Positions 59,687 to 60,909 of a stretch of 60,909 bases of DNA are shown piece by piece. The notes beneath the pieces were generated by a model that saw only the letters and a list, made by a program, of their open reading frames with translations, was not told the DNA's origin and searched no databases. Position 1 is the stretch's first letter; each line of letters starts with the position of its first letter. The stretch comes from Hydrotalea sp. (lineage in GTDB: Bacteria; Bacteroidota; Bacteroidia; Chitinophagales; Chitinophagaceae). The position numbers and the translations under genes are program-made. The DNA lies in assembly GCA_022402565.1 (NCBI GenBank), contig JAKRSC010000002.1, positions 1-60,909 of the forward strand, read 5' to 3'.

Positions 59687-60435
59687 TAACACGCAAACCG
59701 CTTCAAGGTGTAACAAATATTGTTCGGTTCAATTGGCATTTCTATTTGATTGCCAGCGTTGCCCTTACGCTCCTATTTTTATTTCAAAATAGCATTCCAG
59801 AGCCATTTAGATTTTTCATTTTTTCCGCTTCAATTTTGGCATTGCTAACAATTATAGTTTCATTGGCAGTGTCTTATTATGTTTACGATTTTACAAATCT
59901 TTATAGTCTCAATTGGCTTCCAAATTCAGACTTTTTTAAAGTGCTAAATATAAATGCAGGTTTTGACGAGACAAGCCAAATTATCAAAGGTAAATTCCCA
60001 AACTGTGATTTGACAATTTGTGATTTTTACAACAAAGAAAAGCACACAGAAGTTTCAATTAAACGTGCAAGAAGGGCTTATCCACCATTAAATCAAACAA
60101 TTCAGGTTACTACAAACAATTTTCCATTCAAAGACAACACATTTGACTATTCTCTGGCAATTCTTTCAGCACACGAAATCAGAGACAAATCAGAAAGAGT
60201 TCAATTTTTCAGAGAACTTAATAGAGTTACGAAATCAGATGGACAGATTTTTGTCACAGAACACCTTCGAGACTTGAATAATTTTTTAGCTTATACAATT
60301 GGCTTTTTTCATTTTCATTCAAAATCAACTTGGAAAGAGACTTTTAATTTAGCAAGTCTATCTATCGAAAAAGAGATAAAAATAACTCCATTCATAACAA
60401 CATTTATTCTCAACAAAAATGGTGATACACTTTAA
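59680..60435 (+). CDS. Membrane-anchored class I SAM-dependent methyltransferase
   Basis: This 251-residue protein starts with two membrane helices (about 15-65, FYLIASVALTLLFLFQ and ILALLTIIVSLAVSYYVY). A Rossmann-type methyltransferase domain follows, with motif I region FFKVLNINAGFDETS and motif II CDLTICDFYN. The post-I/IV region is FPFKDNTFDYSLAILSAHEI, and FFRELNRVTKSDGQIFVTEHL is typical of ubiquinone/menaquinone-type methyltransferases. The glycine-rich motif I is weak (NINAGFDE). The ATG at 59680 overlaps the DUF2071 stop. The substrate is unknown, possibly a lipid given the anchor. Confidence 0.75.
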   Translation: MVVTRKPLQGVTNIVRFNWHFYLIASVALTLLFLFQNSIPEPFRFFIFSASILALLTIIVSLAVSYYVYDFTNLYSLNWLPNSDFFKVLNINAGFDETSQIIKGKFPNCDLTICDFYNKEKHTEVSIKRARRAYPPLNQTIQVTTNNFPFKDNTFDYSLAILSAHEIRDKSERVQFFRELNRVTKSDGQIFVTEHLRDLNNFLAYTIGFFHFHSKSTWKETFNLASLSIEKEIKITPFITTFILNKNGDTL

Positions 60436-60814
60436 AATAATTGGGGGACTACTTATAATATTGGCATTGGTTCACGTAATCTTTCCAAAATACTTCAATT
60501 GGAAAGAAGAACTAAAATCATTAAGCCTAATAAACAGACAAATGATGACAGTTCACACGTTTTTTATCGCCTTAGTTGTCTTTCTAATGGGTTTACTTTG
60601 CCTAACTTCTGCGACAGAACTCATTGAAACAAAACTTGGTAAGACAATTACTTTTGGACTTGGAATATTTTGGTCAACAAGACTATTCATTCAGTTTTTT
60701 GGCTACTCGACAGAATTATGGAAAGGAAAGACTTTTGAAACTTTAGTTCATATTTCGTTTTCATTACTTTGGACATATCTAAGTGTGGTATTTTTATGGT
60801 CAGCAACCCATTGA
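60419..60814 (+). CDS. Small four-helix membrane protein
   Basis: This 131-residue protein is predicted to have four membrane helices (IGGLLIILALVHVIFP, HTFFIALVVFLMGLLCL, ITFGLGIFWSTRLFIQFFG, LVHISFSLLWTYLSVVFLW). I recognise no family with confidence. It overlaps the methyltransferase gene by 17 bases and is the last gene of the four-gene group. The right boundary repeat lies 29 bases after its stop. Confidence 0.7.
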   Translation: MVIHFKIIGGLLIILALVHVIFPKYFNWKEELKSLSLINRQMMTVHTFFIALVVFLMGLLCLTSATELIETKLGKTITFGLGIFWSTRLFIQFFGYSTELWKGKTFETLVHISFSLLWTYLSVVFLWSATH

Positions 60815-60843
60815 CAATGAAAAAACAAACGGACGAAAGAAGA

Positions 60844-60858
60844 ACACCTACTGCTAAC
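60844..60858. repeat. Right inverted repeat of the right-edge gene cassette
   Basis: ACACCTACTGCTAAC is the reverse complement of the left copy at 58528-58542 with one mismatch. The remaining 51 bases of the window after it show no gene. Confidence 0.6.
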
Positions 60859-60909
60859 AGGCGTAACCGTTGCACAACCTCTTTAAAGAACTAAGTTTTT
60901 ACCTTTTCG

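Noticed and set aside
1-60909. tRNA, rRNA, CRISPR array or insertion sequence
   Set aside because: No cloverleaf-like sequence with a TTCRA arm, no regularly spaced short repeats and no transposase were found in reading the window; a covariance-model scan was not possible here.

Overview
The window is an AT-rich chromosomal segment from a member of the Bacteroidota, most likely a Chitinophagaceae-like bacterium. The evidence for this is: type IX secretion (T9SS) cargo with C-terminal sorting domains, GLPGLI and DUF4835/DUF4296 proteins, Oar-like TonB-dependent receptors, a Bacteroidota-type omega subunit, a fused RibBA, and repeated TAnnTTTG promoter -7 boxes. There are about 58 protein genes. 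I see no tRNA, rRNA, CRISPR array, insertion sequence or prophage.

Left edge (1-6002, minus strand): a truncated TonB receptor, a GLPGLI protein, a small exported Cys-containing protein, a small winged-helix protein, a PID-CTERM-like tail protein and a large T9SS cargo protein. htpG (6185-8104) follows on the plus strand and converges on the next block.

8141-21396 (minus strand) is the most unusual part: eight genes read in one direction with gaps of 1-28 bases. In transcription order they encode: a membrane Ser/Thr kinase with an extracytoplasmic FGE/SUMF1-like domain; a membrane-anchored PP2C phosphatase; an 837-residue protein of 45 near-perfect 14-residue coiled-coil repeats ending in a phage tail-spike (S74-type) intramolecular chaperone domain; an FHA protein; a coiled-coil protein with a two-helix membrane hairpin that looks like a degenerate dynamin; an Hsp70 without the lid; an exported ankyrin protein; and a fusion of PEGA-like, coiled-coil, ankyrin, FGE-like and TonB-C domains. 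It looks like a complete phosphothreonine signalling system built around a giant coiled-coil fibre, spanning cytoplasm, inner membrane and periplasm. I know no described system with this composition.

21527-44830 is mainly housekeeping: recJ, a polyprenyl synthase, an outer-membrane barrel and an OmpA protein, bamD-rpoZ-coaBC-DUF4835-DUF4296, scoAB, a peroxiredoxin, rpe, phoH, ribBA, a large Oar-like receptor, then infA-rpmJ-rpsM-rpsK-rpsD-rpoA-rplQ. 44885-58183 holds a TPR protein, a zinc-ribbon protein, Nif3, mqnB-mqnD (futalosine route to menaquinone), two queD paralogues with folE, fabD, prfC, a P-type ATPase and a Dph6-like PP-loop protein.

Right edge (58528-60858): four short overlapping genes (DoxX-like, DUF2071, methyltransferase, membrane protein), bounded by a 15-base inverted repeat (14/15) and looking like a mobile cassette.
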